From Blautia massiliensis (ex Durand et al. 2017) (GTDB lineage Bacteria; Bacillota; Clostridia; Lachnospirales; Lachnospiraceae): a stretch of 64,000 nt of DNA. The stretch covers positions 1,988,096 through 2,052,095 of the forward strand of contig NZ_LN913006.1 of assembly GCF_001487165.1 (NCBI RefSeq), read 5' to 3'. Below, one piece after another: positions 35,172 to 45,003 of the stretch. The translations under genes were made by a program, and so were the position numbers. The first letter of the stretch is position 1; each line of letters starts with the position of its first letter. The notes under the pieces were generated by a model. The model worked only from the letters and a program-made list of their open reading frames with translations, ran no database searches and was not told where the DNA came from.

Positions 35172-36563
35172 TCAAAGATCGCAGTTCTTTACAGTTCTCG
35201 GGAATGGGATCACGTCACGGATGTTGCCCATACCTGTAAGGTACATGACACATCTCTCAAATCCAAGACCAAAGCCGGAATGACGTGTGGAACCATATTT
35301 ACGAAGATCCAGATAGAAATCGTAATCCTCCGGTTTCAGACCCAGCTCATCCATACGTGTTCTCAGCTTGTCGTAGTCATCCTCTCTCTGGCTTCCTCCG
35401 ATGATCTCTCCGATTCCCGGCACCAGACAGTCCATAGCCGCAACTGTCTTTCCATCCTCGTTGAGTTTCATGTAGAATGCCTTGATCTCCTTCGGATAAT
35501 CGGTAACAAATACCGGTCTCTTGTAGACCTGCTCTGTCAGATAGCGCTCATGCTCTGTCTGAAGATCACATCCCCAGAATACCTTGTAATCAAATTTGTC
35601 ATTGTTCTTCTCAAGGATCTCAACAGCCTCTGTATAGGTCACATGTGCAAATTCAGAATTAAGCACATGGTTCAGTCTGTCAAGAAGCCCCTTGTCAATG
35701 AAGGAATTGAAGAAGTTCATTTCCTCCGGTGCATTCTCAAAGACATAACGAATCACGTATTTCAGCATAGCCTCTGCAAGCTCCATAGCGTCCTGAAGGT
35801 CTGCAAACGCACATTCAGGCTCGATCATCCAGAACTCAGCTGCATGACGGGTAGTGTTGGAATTCTCAGCACGGAAGGTCGGTCCGAATGTGTAGATATT
35901 GCGGAATGCCTGTGCATAAGTCTCTCCGTTCAGCTGTCCGCTTACGGTAAGGTTTGTCTCCTTTCCGAAGAAATCCTGTGAATAATCAACACTTCCATCC
36001 TCTGTCAGCGGAATATTCTTCGGATCCAGTGTTGTTACCTGGAACATCTCTCCTGCACCTTCACAGTCACTTCCTGTGATCAGCGGTGTATGCACATAGA
36101 CAAAGCCTCTCTCCTGGAAAAATTTATGGATCGCATATGCACAAAGAGAACGTACACGAAATACAGCCTGAAAAGTATTTGTTCTCGGTCTTAAATGTGT
36201 CATGGTCCTTAAGTATTCAAGACTGTGTCTCTTCTTCTGAAGTGGATAATCCGGTGCGGAAGCTCCCTCTACAGATATCTCTGTTGCCTGGATCTCAAAT
36301 GGCTGCTTCGCCTGAGGGGTAGCTACCAGCGTTCCCTTAACAATGATGGCTGCTCCAACGTTCAGCTTGGAAACCTCTGCGAAATTCTCCATGTTATCGT
36401 GATATACGATCTGAAGAGTTTCAAAAAAGCTTCCATCATGAAGTACGATGAATCCAAACGCCTTGGAATCACGAACACTTCGTACCCATCCACCTACGGT
36501 GATCTCTTTGTCGAGATACTGTTCACGGTTTCTGTAAATCTCTTTCACTGTTGTCAGTTTCAT
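35172..36563 (-). CDS. asnS: Asparaginyl-tRNA synthetase
   Basis: 463 residues. OB-fold anticodon-binding domain ([24 protein letters not shown]), then class II motifs: motif 1 around [12 protein letters not shown], motif 2 [21 protein letters not shown] (within ~228-248), motif 3 [15 protein letters not shown]. Ends in [16 protein letters not shown], diagnostic of AsnRS. The 203-bp upstream interval has the terminator of the previous gene but no T-box leader. No asparagine biosynthesis gene is adjacent. Confidence 0.97.
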   Translation of the reverse strand: MKLTTVKEIYRNREQYLDKEITVGGWVRSVRDSKAFGFIVLHDGSFFETLQIVYHDNMENFAEVSKLNVGAAIIVKGTLVATPQAKQPFEIQATEISVEGASAPDYPLQKKRHSLEYLRTMTHLRPRTNTFQAVFRVRSLCAYAIHKFFQERGFVYVHTPLITGSDCEGAGEMFQVTTLDPKNIPLTEDGSVDYSQDFFGKETNLTVSGQLNGETYAQAFRNIYTFGPTFRAENSNTTRHAAEFWMIEPECAFADLQDAMELAEAMLKYVIRYVFENAPEEMNFFNSFIDKGLLDRLNHVLNSEFAHVTYTEAVEILEKNNDKFDYKVFWGCDLQTEHERYLTEQVYKRPVFVTDYPKEIKAFYMKLNEDGKTVAAMDCLVPGIGEIIGGSQREDDYDKLRTRMDELGLKPEDYDFYLDLRKYGSTRHSGFGLGFERCVMYLTGMGNIRDVIPFPRTVKNCDL

Positions 36564-36707
36564 AATCTATACCTCATTCCTCATATTCAGGATTACACGT
36601 CCCTGCGGACCTCCAAACGTCCGTATCGAATTAAGTATAGACTATTCTCATGGTTCGTGCAAGGAGTAATTGCCCTGTCGGACAGAAAAATAGCGGGCCG
36701 CCGGACA

Positions 36708-36752
36708 GAAAAATCCCGCCTGGCGGAATGTCTCCGGCAGACGGGATTTTTC
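36708..36752 (-). terminator. Terminator of the SGNH/InlB-repeat gene
   Basis: Stem AAAAATCCCGTCTGCCGG / CCGCCAGGCGGGATTTTT with two mismatches or wobble pairs, followed on the minus strand by TTTTTCTG. A second, partial copy of the CTGTCCG / TTTTTCTG motif follows at 36675-36705. Confidence 0.85.
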
Positions 36753-36766
36753 TGTCTGTTATACCA

Positions 36767-38245
36767 TTAATAATAAGATGCGTTGATACTTCCTGTGTTG
36801 AGATAAGTAATGCAGTAATAGTAGATCCTCTTGAATGTCTTTGTTGTGTAGTGAAGTCCGTCATCGCCGTCATCCACACCATCATAGCGGGCATTGGTCC
36901 CGTAGCCTTTTTTCATAAGTACGCTGTACATATCGATGTACTTGTAATACAAAGAAAGGCCGGAACGGATCTTGCTGTTGAATTCTCTTACCTGTGCTTC
37001 TGTACGGGCGCCTCTTCCCGTTTTTGTGATCATGGTACTGTTGACGGGATTTACAGACATGTAAAAGAGCTTACAGTTCTTACTTTTCAATGTGGATGCG
37101 ATACTGGTCATATAGCTGACATAATTGCCTGCATTTCCCAGGTCATTGACACCCAGATTAAAGATAACAGCGATCGGTTTGGAACCTTCTGTTTTGTCGA
37201 TCTCTTCTATAAGCTGTGCATATCCTGTATCTCGGAACCAGCTCAAGCCCTTTCCTGGATTTGCAACAAAAGAAACTCCATTTGTTACAGAACTGCTCAT
37301 CTGTTTGTTCAGTGTCGCCTGTATTCCTGCAGTACGGGAATCCCCTACAAAAATGACCTTACTGTACATCATGCCGATCGCCGGATGAGCCATCTCGTCG
37401 GAACTGATGTCCTTCTCCAGTGCACGGTTAAATACCGTCGCATACAGATTGGTGTTTTTGTTGATCCGCAGAAGTTCACCGGCTTCATAATCCGGATCTG
37501 TGGAAGAACCGGTCCGTCTGGTCTTAGACCAGCCCATAAACGTATAACCTGTCGCATTGGATACAGATGGGAGCTTAAGGTAACCGCCCTTTCCAAGTGT
37601 TACTGTCTTCCATACGGTTCCGTTTGCCTTGCGGAGATTTACTTTTACTGACTGCATCTGTACGGAATAGTATCTGATATTACCGGAGATTTTAATCTTC
37701 GTTCCTACTTTTTTTGCAGTAGATGCCTTGCCGTTCTTTGCTGTTGACCAGCCAAGATTTACATATCCCGATCTGGATGGAACTGCAGGCAATGTGTAAT
37801 ATGTACCCTCTTCTACTTTTTTCTGCAGCTTCTTATATGCGGAATTGGTACTTCCATTTCCAAGATAGAAGTTTACGGTATAATACTTACTCTTTCTGCG
37901 GACCGCATACAAAGTCATATCTTTTCTGACCTTTACGCTGGCACCTGCTTTATATACCACCTTACTGCTCCCCTTCCGTGTGGTCCATCCGAGATTCTGA
38001 TATCCCACAGCCTTGGGTACTGCCGGAAGCCGGATCGTAGTATTTAATGTTACGTTCCGTGTCAGTGCGGTATACGTCTTACTTTTGCTGGTACCTGAAT
38101 TATTATTGAACTTAACGGTATAAACAAGCTTCGCCGCCGACACCTTATGCGATGCAGCCGGCACAAAGATCAGTGCAGCTGCCACAAGTGCCAGCAAAAG
38201 CCATTTTATCCGAAAGGCCTTTCCGGTTTTTTCTCTGTTTTTCAT
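36767..38245 (-). CDS. Secreted SGNH hydrolase with three InlB-type repeats
   Basis: 492 residues. Signal peptide/anchor ~14-38 (cleavage near KVSAA). Three InlB B-repeat (Listeria-Bacteroides) domains at ~40-115, ~118-195 and ~198-272 share LPAVP/LPSV..(G)Y..(L/M)GW(S/T) and end in strand YAVxxx. From ~285 an SGNH/GDSL-type esterase domain: block I VIFVGDSRTAG, a GVNDLG block III-like segment, and block V DGLHYTTKTFK with the Asp-x-x-His pair. Such domains de-acetylate sugars or esters at the cell wall. The substrate is unknown. Monocistronic, own terminator. Confidence 0.9.
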   Translation of the reverse strand: MKNREKTGKAFRIKWLLLALVAAALIFVPAASHKVSAAKLVYTVKFNNNSGTSKSKTYTALTRNVTLNTTIRLPAVPKAVGYQNLGWTTRKGSSKVVYKAGASVKVRKDMTLYAVRRKSKYYTVNFYLGNGSTNSAYKKLQKKVEEGTYYTLPAVPSRSGYVNLGWSTAKNGKASTAKKVGTKIKISGNIRYYSVQMQSVKVNLRKANGTVWKTVTLGKGGYLKLPSVSNATGYTFMGWSKTRRTGSSTDPDYEAGELLRINKNTNLYATVFNRALEKDISSDEMAHPAIGMMYSKVIFVGDSRTAGIQATLNKQMSSSVTNGVSFVANPGKGLSWFRDTGYAQLIEEIDKTEGSKPIAVIFNLGVNDLGNAGNYVSYMTSIASTLKSKNCKLFYMSVNPVNSTMITKTGRGARTEAQVREFNSKIRSGLSLYYKYIDMYSVLMKKGYGTNARYDGVDDGDDGLHYTTKTFKRIYYYCITYLNTGSINASYY

Positions 38246-38300
38246 ATAAATAAACTCCTCCTGAAATACATATCCATCCCCGGGTGCCTCCGTACTTTTT

Positions 38301-39791
38301 TTACAGAGTATTGATAAATCTCATAAATGCATCCCTGCCCTCTGGTGTGCATTTATAAACACCGGCATCCTCCAGTACATGAACAAATACATTGCCCACT
38401 TCCCTGCGAAGGACTTCCTGAATATTATCTTTATCAAGTTTCTCATATTTTGGCAGAAATTCTGCAACCCATGCAGCATGTTTCTCGATTTTCTCATTGG
38501 AAGCGATGTCCCTGCCGCTTAAAATGTATTCTTCAAGAAGCTCCAGCTCTTCTTTCAGACGTGCCGGAAGAACAGCGAGTCCCATAACTTCGATAAGACC
38601 GATATTCTCTTTCTTGATATGATGATAGCATGCATGCGGATGATAAACCCCCAGCGGATGCTCCTCTGTTGTGATATTGTTACGTAATGTCAGATCTAGT
38701 TCAAAGGTATCTCCCACTTTACGTGCGATCGGTGTGATGGTGTTGTGCGGCTCTCCGTCTGTTTCTGCAAAGATAAATGCAGCCTCATCCGTATATCCTC
38801 TCCAGCCTGCCAGTACATGTGTTGCCAGATCGATCAGTCTCGTCTCGTCTTTGCTGCGGATACGCAGTACGGAAAGAGGCCATTTTACAATGCCGGCTTC
38901 CACATCTTCGTATCCCGGGATCGTCACATGCTTTTCAATCTCTGCCTTCGCCATGGCAAAGGTATAATGCCCGCCCTGGAAATGATCGTGGCTGAGGATA
39001 GAACCTCCTACGATTGGAAGATCCGCATTGGAACCAAGGAAATAATGTGGGAACAGCTTTACAAAATCAAACAGCTTGATAAATGTATTTCTCTCGATCT
39101 TCATCGGAGTATGCTGACTGTTAAATACGATACAATGTTCATTGTAGTAAACATATGGAGAGTACTGGAAGCCCCATGGACTGTCATTGATGGTGATCGG
39201 GATGATCCTGTGGTTCTCCCTTGCCGGATGATTGACTCTTCCTGCATAGCCTTCATTTTCCGGACAAAGCAGACATTTTGGATAGCTGCTGGATTTTACC
39301 AGCTTGGCAGCTGCGATAGCCTTTGGGTCTTTTTCCGGCTTGGACAGGTTGATCGTGATATCGATCTTACCATATTCGCTGTCTACTGTCCATTTCTGAT
39401 CTTTTTTTACGCGATAACGTCTGATATAGTTACTGTCCTGACTCAGCTTATAAAAATAATCTGTGGCTTTTTCCGGATCTTCTTTATAAGCATCCCAGAA
39501 TTCTCTCTGCACCTGGGCAGGACGCGGCATCAGACAGTTCATCAGTTTTGTATCAAAGAGATCTCTGTACACAATACTGTCCTCGATGATGCCCCTCTTT
39601 ACAGCCTCATCAAGAAGTTCGTTCAAAGTCTCCTCAAGATTGATTTTAGCATACTCTGTCTCTGGTTCTGTATATTCGCTTTCCCCAAAGGCATCCAGAA
39701 GAAGATTGGTTGCATAAATTCTTTCGCATTCCGGAGTAATACCACTCTCCACCCCATACTGTACCAGTTTTTTAATACTTTCACTTAACAT
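38301..39791 (-). CDS. galT: UDP-glucose--hexose-1-phosphate uridylyltransferase, type 2
   Basis: 496 residues from ATG 39791, close behind AGGGGA; the frame extends to 39911 without a ribosome site. The sequence fits the Firmicutes GalT type 2 family, not the E. coli form: KCLLCPENEGYAGRVNHPARENHR, PWGFQYSPYVYYNEHCIVF, and the active-site region HDHFQGGHYTFAM. It exchanges UMP between UDP-glucose and galactose 1-phosphate in the Leloir pathway. No galK or galE is beside it. Confidence 0.95.
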   Translation of the reverse strand: MLSESIKKLVQYGVESGITPECERIYATNLLLDAFGESEYTEPETEYAKINLEETLNELLDEAVKRGIIEDSIVYRDLFDTKLMNCLMPRPAQVQREFWDAYKEDPEKATDYFYKLSQDSNYIRRYRVKKDQKWTVDSEYGKIDITINLSKPEKDPKAIAAAKLVKSSSYPKCLLCPENEGYAGRVNHPARENHRIIPITINDSPWGFQYSPYVYYNEHCIVFNSQHTPMKIERNTFIKLFDFVKLFPHYFLGSNADLPIVGGSILSHDHFQGGHYTFAMAKAEIEKHVTIPGYEDVEAGIVKWPLSVLRIRSKDETRLIDLATHVLAGWRGYTDEAAFIFAETDGEPHNTITPIARKVGDTFELDLTLRNNITTEEHPLGVYHPHACYHHIKKENIGLIEVMGLAVLPARLKEELELLEEYILSGRDIASNEKIEKHAAWVAEFLPKYEKLDKDNIQEVLRREVGNVFVHVLEDAGVYKCTPEGRDAFMRFINTL

Positions 39792-39930
39792 TGATTTTTC
39801 CCCTTTCCTGTCGCGCTTTTCCCGGAAAACAGGAACTTTTTTCCTGTTTTCCGATTTATGCCAAACGGGAAATCCCGTCTTGCCATCCTGCTGTAACCCC
39901 ATGGCCTTCATCCGGCCTGCTCTGTAAGCA

Positions 39931-42384
39931 TCACTCTATGACGTTTTCTATATAGGTGAGAAATACATTTCCGGCACTCTCAAACAGCGCTGTACTGTCA
40001 TTCATTCCATACGGGCTGATCTGCCCTGTTGCCGGATCATAAAGATAGGTATTATATTCATCATAGCCTACGATCACCACACTGGAATTTTCTCCTGTCT
40101 TGGCGATCACCGGTCTCTGGGCACTGACCTCATAAAGAACATTGTCAAGAGTGCAGCCGGTCAGATCGATCACCGTTCCCATATCACCAAGGCTATCCTG
40201 AAGTTCTTTTTTCTTCCAGTTGGCTGTACGTATACTTTCCGGTACATCCTCTATATTCATCTGGAGCTTTGTTTTTTTGTTTCCACGTTCCCAGACATAC
40301 TGCTGCGCACGGTTAAGTACCACTCCAGTCTGCGCATCCGCGCGTTTCACAGCTGCAGCCGGATCGGTATAGATACGGTCAAGAGAACCATATGCATAAA
40401 CATAATAAAGTTCTCCCTGTGGAACGGTAGTATCCAATGTTACCGATGAGTCTTCAGTACTCTCGATCTTGGAACAAACAAGCAGCGGACTGTCTGTCTC
40501 CGGTTTCTGGGTCATGGTCAGGCGGATCAGCGTTCCTGCACGGTTTGTAGTGATCAACGCTACATCTATCTGGCTTCCGGATGCTTTTTTGTTATTCATG
40601 ATATTGTCCTTTTTCTGGACTGTATAAGCATTCCCCGATTTTGCAGAAAGTTCAAACTCCATCATGGTACTGCCAACCGTTACGTTGGTGATATAAAGAC
40701 CCTCCTGACGATACTCTTTTTTCACCTTTCCTTTAAAGCTTTCAATGCGGAATGTACTGATTCCCTCTGTTTCATGTCCGTTGGCATCCGTAAGAATGTC
40801 TTCATCGGAAAGGATCCCATATACCAGATCTTCATTCATAAATCCCAGAGCTCTCAGATTTTTTCCGCTTTCCGGCGAAATATCTCTTGTTTTCAGAGAA
40901 TCAAATTCAATTTCCCGGATCTTCCCTGCATCATCTCCGGATTCGATCAGCCATGCTGCATGTGCCTTGGTATCTGACACAACAAAATGGTTCTGTTTGA
41001 TTCCTTCTTCCAGAACCTGTGAGGTTCCTGTCTCAATATCTACCTGATACAGCTTCTGTGCAAACAGCAGAAACAGCTGATTGTTTTTGTTTACATAAGT
41101 GAGTGTTCCAAGATCTTCCTTCAGGAACTCGTAGGATTCTGTACTTGGTATGAATACTTTTTCTTCCACCACATTACGGTCGCTGTTGTAGTGATAAACA
41201 CAGACACCGCTGTATCCCTCGTGAACACCACGGTTCATGTAACCGTACAATACAAAGTCCACATCCCCGTTATCTGCCACTCGGATGATCTTGATATCAT
41301 GTTCGTTGCGCACATATCTGGAATCGTTATCTTCCTCTTTGCGGAAGCTGAAGATCCTTGTAATCTTTCCGCTGGACGGTGCATAAGACCAGAGATCCCC
41401 ATCCTGCTCAAAAGCAACGATCTTTCCACTGCTGTCTGAAGCATAGGTGACATTCTTGTCACGGACACCCAGAAGCAGGCCTGCATCGGAAACTACCTTC
41501 TGAGACGGATCAAATACCTTCGTTGCAGAACGTTTAAAATCCAGCAGCATGATCCTTGTTTCTGTATAACGCATACGGTAAAATTCCGTAACATCATAAA
41601 TTTCGGTTTTACCCTCATCATCCTGTGCGGAAATCTGATAATCCAGCGTGATACTCGCAGTCGTTTCATTGATATCATCGATCAGCGGAACGCCTTCCAT
41701 GTAGAGCTTCGGAGAAAGGGATCCCCAGCTGATATTGGAAAGTCCGGAACTGATGGAAATATTATTGTAATTCGTTCCGCCGGAAATATCCTCCGCTTCC
41801 AGATATCCGGTCAGCGTATCTGCCTGTTCCTTGTCCAGACACTTTGTGGAAAAATCCTTGACAAACTGAAGATACGCTTCTGTATTCAACTGGGTTCTGG
41901 AAACCACTCTTGTATAGTAGTAAACTTCCCCCTCACTGGTATCCAGCGTGATCTGCATGGAATACTCCTGGTTCATGCGAAGGTCACTGCCGATCTCAAT
42001 CTCTGTACTTAAACAGCCGTTGTCCTCTTTCGTGAGATTCTTGATCTTACGGTTCTCCATAACCTTGCTTCCGTCTGAAGTCCGTACCTCATAAGCAAGC
42101 CCTGTTACTGTATCAGCATATGGGTTGATCTCAAAAGACACTTTTTTGGTCGTATCCAGCGGAGTAATACTTCCTCTCATGAAATCGGTCTGCATCTGCT
42201 GTCTGTATCCATACATCTTATTTGCCTGGGTACTTCCGATCTTTACCATAACCTCCGGAAGTGTGGCATCGTTCATATCTGAGCGGTTATCTGTAGACTG
42301 ACTGTTCATCAGAAATGAGGTCCCGGCTACTACTGCCACAAAGATCACCAGCAGTATCACTCCCTTACGTAGGATCTTCATCAT
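39931..42384 (-). CDS. Large membrane-anchored protein, beta-rich with degenerate C39-like end
   Basis: 817 residues from ATG 42384, one base after the methyltransferase stop, with GGGAG 6 nt upstream. One N-terminal membrane segment (~6-24), then an external part: a beta-sandwich-like segment (~45-180), a helical stretch, and from ~300 repeated strands of beta-propeller type (SSGKIVAFEQDGDLWSYAPS, YQVDIETG, REIEFDSL). The last ~120 residues resemble a C39-type papain-like peptidase end (YEVSAQRPVIAK, VVIVGYDEYNTYLYDPATG), but the usual GHAVVVVGYD has Ser in place of His and no catalytic Cys is evident. Function unknown; I infer sensing or binding at the surface. Confidence 0.75.
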   Translation of the reverse strand: MMKILRKGVILLVIFVAVVAGTSFLMNSQSTDNRSDMNDATLPEVMVKIGSTQANKMYGYRQQMQTDFMRGSITPLDTTKKVSFEINPYADTVTGLAYEVRTSDGSKVMENRKIKNLTKEDNGCLSTEIEIGSDLRMNQEYSMQITLDTSEGEVYYYTRVVSRTQLNTEAYLQFVKDFSTKCLDKEQADTLTGYLEAEDISGGTNYNNISISSGLSNISWGSLSPKLYMEGVPLIDDINETTASITLDYQISAQDDEGKTEIYDVTEFYRMRYTETRIMLLDFKRSATKVFDPSQKVVSDAGLLLGVRDKNVTYASDSSGKIVAFEQDGDLWSYAPSSGKITRIFSFRKEEDNDSRYVRNEHDIKIIRVADNGDVDFVLYGYMNRGVHEGYSGVCVYHYNSDRNVVEEKVFIPSTESYEFLKEDLGTLTYVNKNNQLFLLFAQKLYQVDIETGTSQVLEEGIKQNHFVVSDTKAHAAWLIESGDDAGKIREIEFDSLKTRDISPESGKNLRALGFMNEDLVYGILSDEDILTDANGHETEGISTFRIESFKGKVKKEYRQEGLYITNVTVGSTMMEFELSAKSGNAYTVQKKDNIMNNKKASGSQIDVALITTNRAGTLIRLTMTQKPETDSPLLVCSKIESTEDSSVTLDTTVPQGELYYVYAYGSLDRIYTDPAAAVKRADAQTGVVLNRAQQYVWERGNKKTKLQMNIEDVPESIRTANWKKKELQDSLGDMGTVIDLTGCTLDNVLYEVSAQRPVIAKTGENSSVVIVGYDEYNTYLYDPATGQISPYGMNDSTALFESAGNVFLTYIENVIE

Positions 42385-42385
42385 G

Positions 42386-43558
42386 TCATTCTCCCTTCTG
42401 TGAGGCTGACTCTTCCGGATAAAGAAGCCTGTCCAGGGTAGGAGCCACATGAAGAGCCTTCATGGTATCCGAAAAACTGTCCCTGCTCTTTTTCTTTCCG
42501 GTTTTTACTGCGCGGATCAAAATATTCTTTGGTGTATGTTCCATATCGATAAATTCAAGAAGCTGGGTTTCATATCCTTTGCTTTCCAGAAGCTCGGCAC
42601 GAAGACCATCTGTGATCAGAGCTGCCATTCTTTCCTTCAGGATCCCATAACGCATAACAGGCTGGAGCATTTCGTTTCGGATCTGACGATTCAGTTCATG
42701 CTGACAGCATGGAACAGACAGAATCACCTGAGCCCCCCATTCCACTGCCTTGGCCAGAGCGAAATCTGTTGCTGTATCGCAGGCATGAAGTGTCACCACC
42801 ATGTCCACAGAAGAAACGCCTTCGTACCCTGCAATATCTCCCTGGTAAAAATGCAGCTTGTCATAACCATAAGATCTGGCCAATTCACTGCAATGCCGTA
42901 TCACATCTTCCTTAAGATCCAGCCCTATGATGTTTACATCAAGACCCTCCAGTTCTCTGAGATAATAATACATAGCAAAAGTAAGATAGGATTTTCCGCA
43001 GCCAAAATCCAGGATCGTGATCTCTCTGTCTTTAGGAAGCTTCGGAAGGATATCCCTGATAAACTCCAGAAAGCGATTGATCTGTCTGAACTTGTCATAT
43101 CTGGAAGCAACGATCTTTCCATCCTTTGTCATAACTCCCAGATCCACCAGAAACGGAGCTGCCGTTCCCTCTCTGAGAATGTACTGTTTCACCCGGTTAT
43201 GAGGAGCAATCTTTATCTTCTCATTCTGTGCAGGCCCGTGTTGTTTTGTTTTGATGGTTGCTTTCCCTTTCTTGCTGATAAGGATACTTCCATCCTGACT
43301 GCGTCCGGTTGCCTGAAGCTGACGAAATTCCTCCATGGCATGCTCCAGATAAGCGATCATCTCTTCCCTGGTAAAATTCTTATGATAAACCTTCGTCCCT
43401 TCTGTCATGGACGCCTGGTAAAAAATCTGACCCTTCAGCTCCACAGGACGAAGCTTCACCTTGGAAGGTCCCTCGCCAGTCCTGCGGCCACTGACAACAG
43501 CCTGTATCAGCTGTTCATTAATCTGTTCTTCTAAAAATTCCCTTATTGTTTTCATCAT
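42386..43558 (-). CDS. METTL25-like SAM-dependent methyltransferase
   Basis: 390 residues. C-terminal half is a Rossmann methyltransferase: ILDFGCGKSYLTFAMYYYL (SAM site, ~190-208), IIGLDLKEDVIRHC, MVVTLHACDTATDFAL and SVPCCQHELN. LHACD plus VPCCQHE is the mark of the Methyltransf_32/METTL25-GSTCD group. The N-terminal ~110 residues are a separate helical/beta domain. The substrate is unknown; RNA or protein is likely. Overlapping context: 1-nt gap to the large anchored protein, so the two are co-transcribed. Two successive ATGs (43558, 43555) are both possible starts. Confidence 0.85.
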   Translation of the reverse strand: MMKTIREFLEEQINEQLIQAVVSGRRTGEGPSKVKLRPVELKGQIFYQASMTEGTKVYHKNFTREEMIAYLEHAMEEFRQLQATGRSQDGSILISKKGKATIKTKQHGPAQNEKIKIAPHNRVKQYILREGTAAPFLVDLGVMTKDGKIVASRYDKFRQINRFLEFIRDILPKLPKDREITILDFGCGKSYLTFAMYYYLRELEGLDVNIIGLDLKEDVIRHCSELARSYGYDKLHFYQGDIAGYEGVSSVDMVVTLHACDTATDFALAKAVEWGAQVILSVPCCQHELNRQIRNEMLQPVMRYGILKERMAALITDGLRAELLESKGYETQLLEFIDMEHTPKNILIRAVKTGKKKSRDSFSDTMKALHVAPTLDRLLYPEESASQKGE

Positions 43559-43668
43559 ACTTCCATTATATTCACTTTTTGTTTTATTGTATATGGACAG
43601 ATGTTGTGCGAACCTGTTTTGGTCGCTTCTGCCAGTATCACTGTATCGTTCATGGGTAAACCGCCATT

Positions 43669-44049
43669 TTAATACTCAGTGCGGAAACATTTTCTGCACC
43701 TTTTCCTCCTGCATCTTCGTCTGGAAATCTCCTGATACACCAGCACTTCGATCAGATCATCCAGGAACCCTCCTGGAATCTCCTGTACACTGGTATCTCC
43801 TTCCATCTGTCCTTTCACCTGGTGACAGATGTGATAGAGCATGAAACGATCCGGATATTCATCATACAGCCGGCTTCCCTCATAATCCAAAAGCTGACAC
43901 TGTGCTTCCGCTTTTTCCTGGATCCTTCGGGCTGTATCCGGATAGTATGATCTCATCAGATCAAATTCCTTTTCCTGTTCTCTCTCTTCATTATAAAAAC
44001 CAGGACTTCCCTGTGTAGCATAAAACGGATAAAAATCTGGATAGATCAT
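43669..44049 (-). CDS. Conserved hypothetical protein
   Basis: 126 residues, acidic and aromatic-rich N-terminus (MIYPDFYPFYATQGSPG), helical middle (MRSYYPDTARRIQEKAEAQCQLLDYEGSRLYDEYPDRFM), and a short basic Arg/Lys/Cys tail (RRRCRRKRCRKCFR). Short length, no signal peptide or membrane segment. The YPDRFMLYHICHQV block looks like the conserved core of a small family found in Lachnospiraceae. No function known to me. The 110-bp gap to the methyltransferase gene contains nothing I can name. Confidence 0.75.
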   Translation of the reverse strand: MIYPDFYPFYATQGSPGFYNEEREQEKEFDLMRSYYPDTARRIQEKAEAQCQLLDYEGSRLYDEYPDRFMLYHICHQVKGQMEGDTSVQEIPGGFLDDLIEVLVYQEISRRRCRRKRCRKCFRTEY

Positions 44050-44127
44050 AACTCTTCTGCTGTCCTCTCTCTGCTATCTCTTACAGTATATGCAGAAGAA
44101 AAATGACGGTTCCCTCCAAAGTTCCGA

Positions 44128-44829
44128 TCAGGCCATCCGTTTCAGCATTCCCTGGGTCAGACGTACGCTGTGCTCAATTGCAAGCTTTTCAAAAGCCGGA
44201 TAATCCATGTTTGCACTATTATCTGCTTTATCTGAGATAGCACGGATGATCAGGAATGGAATCCCGTTAAGAGCTGCTGCCTGTCCGATCGCTGCGCCCT
44301 CCATCTCAACAGCATAGGCGCTGAATTCCTTTACAATATTATCTTTTACACCCTGATCACATACAAACTGATCTCCGGAAGCAATTCTTCCTTCAAAAAC
44401 CCTGATCTCCGGATTTACTTCCTCGCATACATCATGTGCGATCTTACGAAGGCACTCATCTGCCTGGAAGGAAAACTCTTTCATCTGCGGGATCTGTCCC
44501 TTCGGATATCCGAATCCGGTTGCATCCATATCATGATGAAGAACATCTGTGGAAAGTACGATATCTCCAATATTGATATCATTGTTAAGGCTTCCTGCGA
44601 TACCGGTATTGATCACCGCCTCCACCTGAAAGAGATCTGCCAGGATCTGGGTGCACATGCCGGCATTTACCTTACCGATCCCGGACTGTACCACAACTAC
44701 CTTCTTTCCTTCCAGAACACCCTCATAAAAATCCATTCCGGCTCTGGTAGTAATGGATACATTCTCCATAACCTCTTTCAGTCTTGCTACTTCCTGTTCC
44801 ATTGCTCCTATGATTCCAACACATTTCAT
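44128..44829 (-). CDS. mtnN: 5'-methylthioadenosine/S-adenosylhomocysteine nucleosidase
   Basis: 233 residues. IGIIGAMEQEVARLKE at the N-terminus, VVVQSGIGKVNAGMCTQIL, GRIASGDQFVCDQ, VEMEGAAIGQAA (catalytic Glu and ribose-binding Met-Glu) and IRAISDKADNSA (catalytic Asp) are all in place. It splits adenine from MTA and SAH, by-products of SAM-using reactions, and so can relieve inhibition of methyltransferases such as the one nearby. Own unit, 174 bp from the divergent TSCPD gene. Confidence 0.97.
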   Translation of the reverse strand: MKCVGIIGAMEQEVARLKEVMENVSITTRAGMDFYEGVLEGKKVVVVQSGIGKVNAGMCTQILADLFQVEAVINTGIAGSLNNDINIGDIVLSTDVLHHDMDATGFGYPKGQIPQMKEFSFQADECLRKIAHDVCEEVNPEIRVFEGRIASGDQFVCDQGVKDNIVKEFSAYAVEMEGAAIGQAAALNGIPFLIIRAISDKADNSANMDYPAFEKLAIEHSVRLTQGMLKRMA

Positions 44830-44943
44830 GATCTGTAAATCCTCTCTTTCAATATGATATCCCGCTGAATTTCACAGTTTTTTCCGTTCAGCAGTATCTT
44901 TTTCTTTTTCTACATTGTTCATTATAACAAATTTTATTTTTTA

Positions 44944-44972
44944 TGGAAACTTTTTTTGAGAGATGCTATAAT
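44944..44972 (+). promoter_or_regulatory. Promoter of the TSCPD-protein gene
   Basis: TGGAAA (44944-44949), 17 nt, perfect TATAAT (44967-44972); AACAGGAGG follows before the ATG at 45004. Confidence 0.65.
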
Positions 44973-45003
44973 CGATAAATAAACAGAACAGGAGGTAACC
45001 AGA

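Noticed and set aside
36564-36766. T-box leader ahead of asnS
   Set aside because: Interval is short, mostly occupied by the upstream gene's terminator, and the conserved T-box 14-mer is absent.
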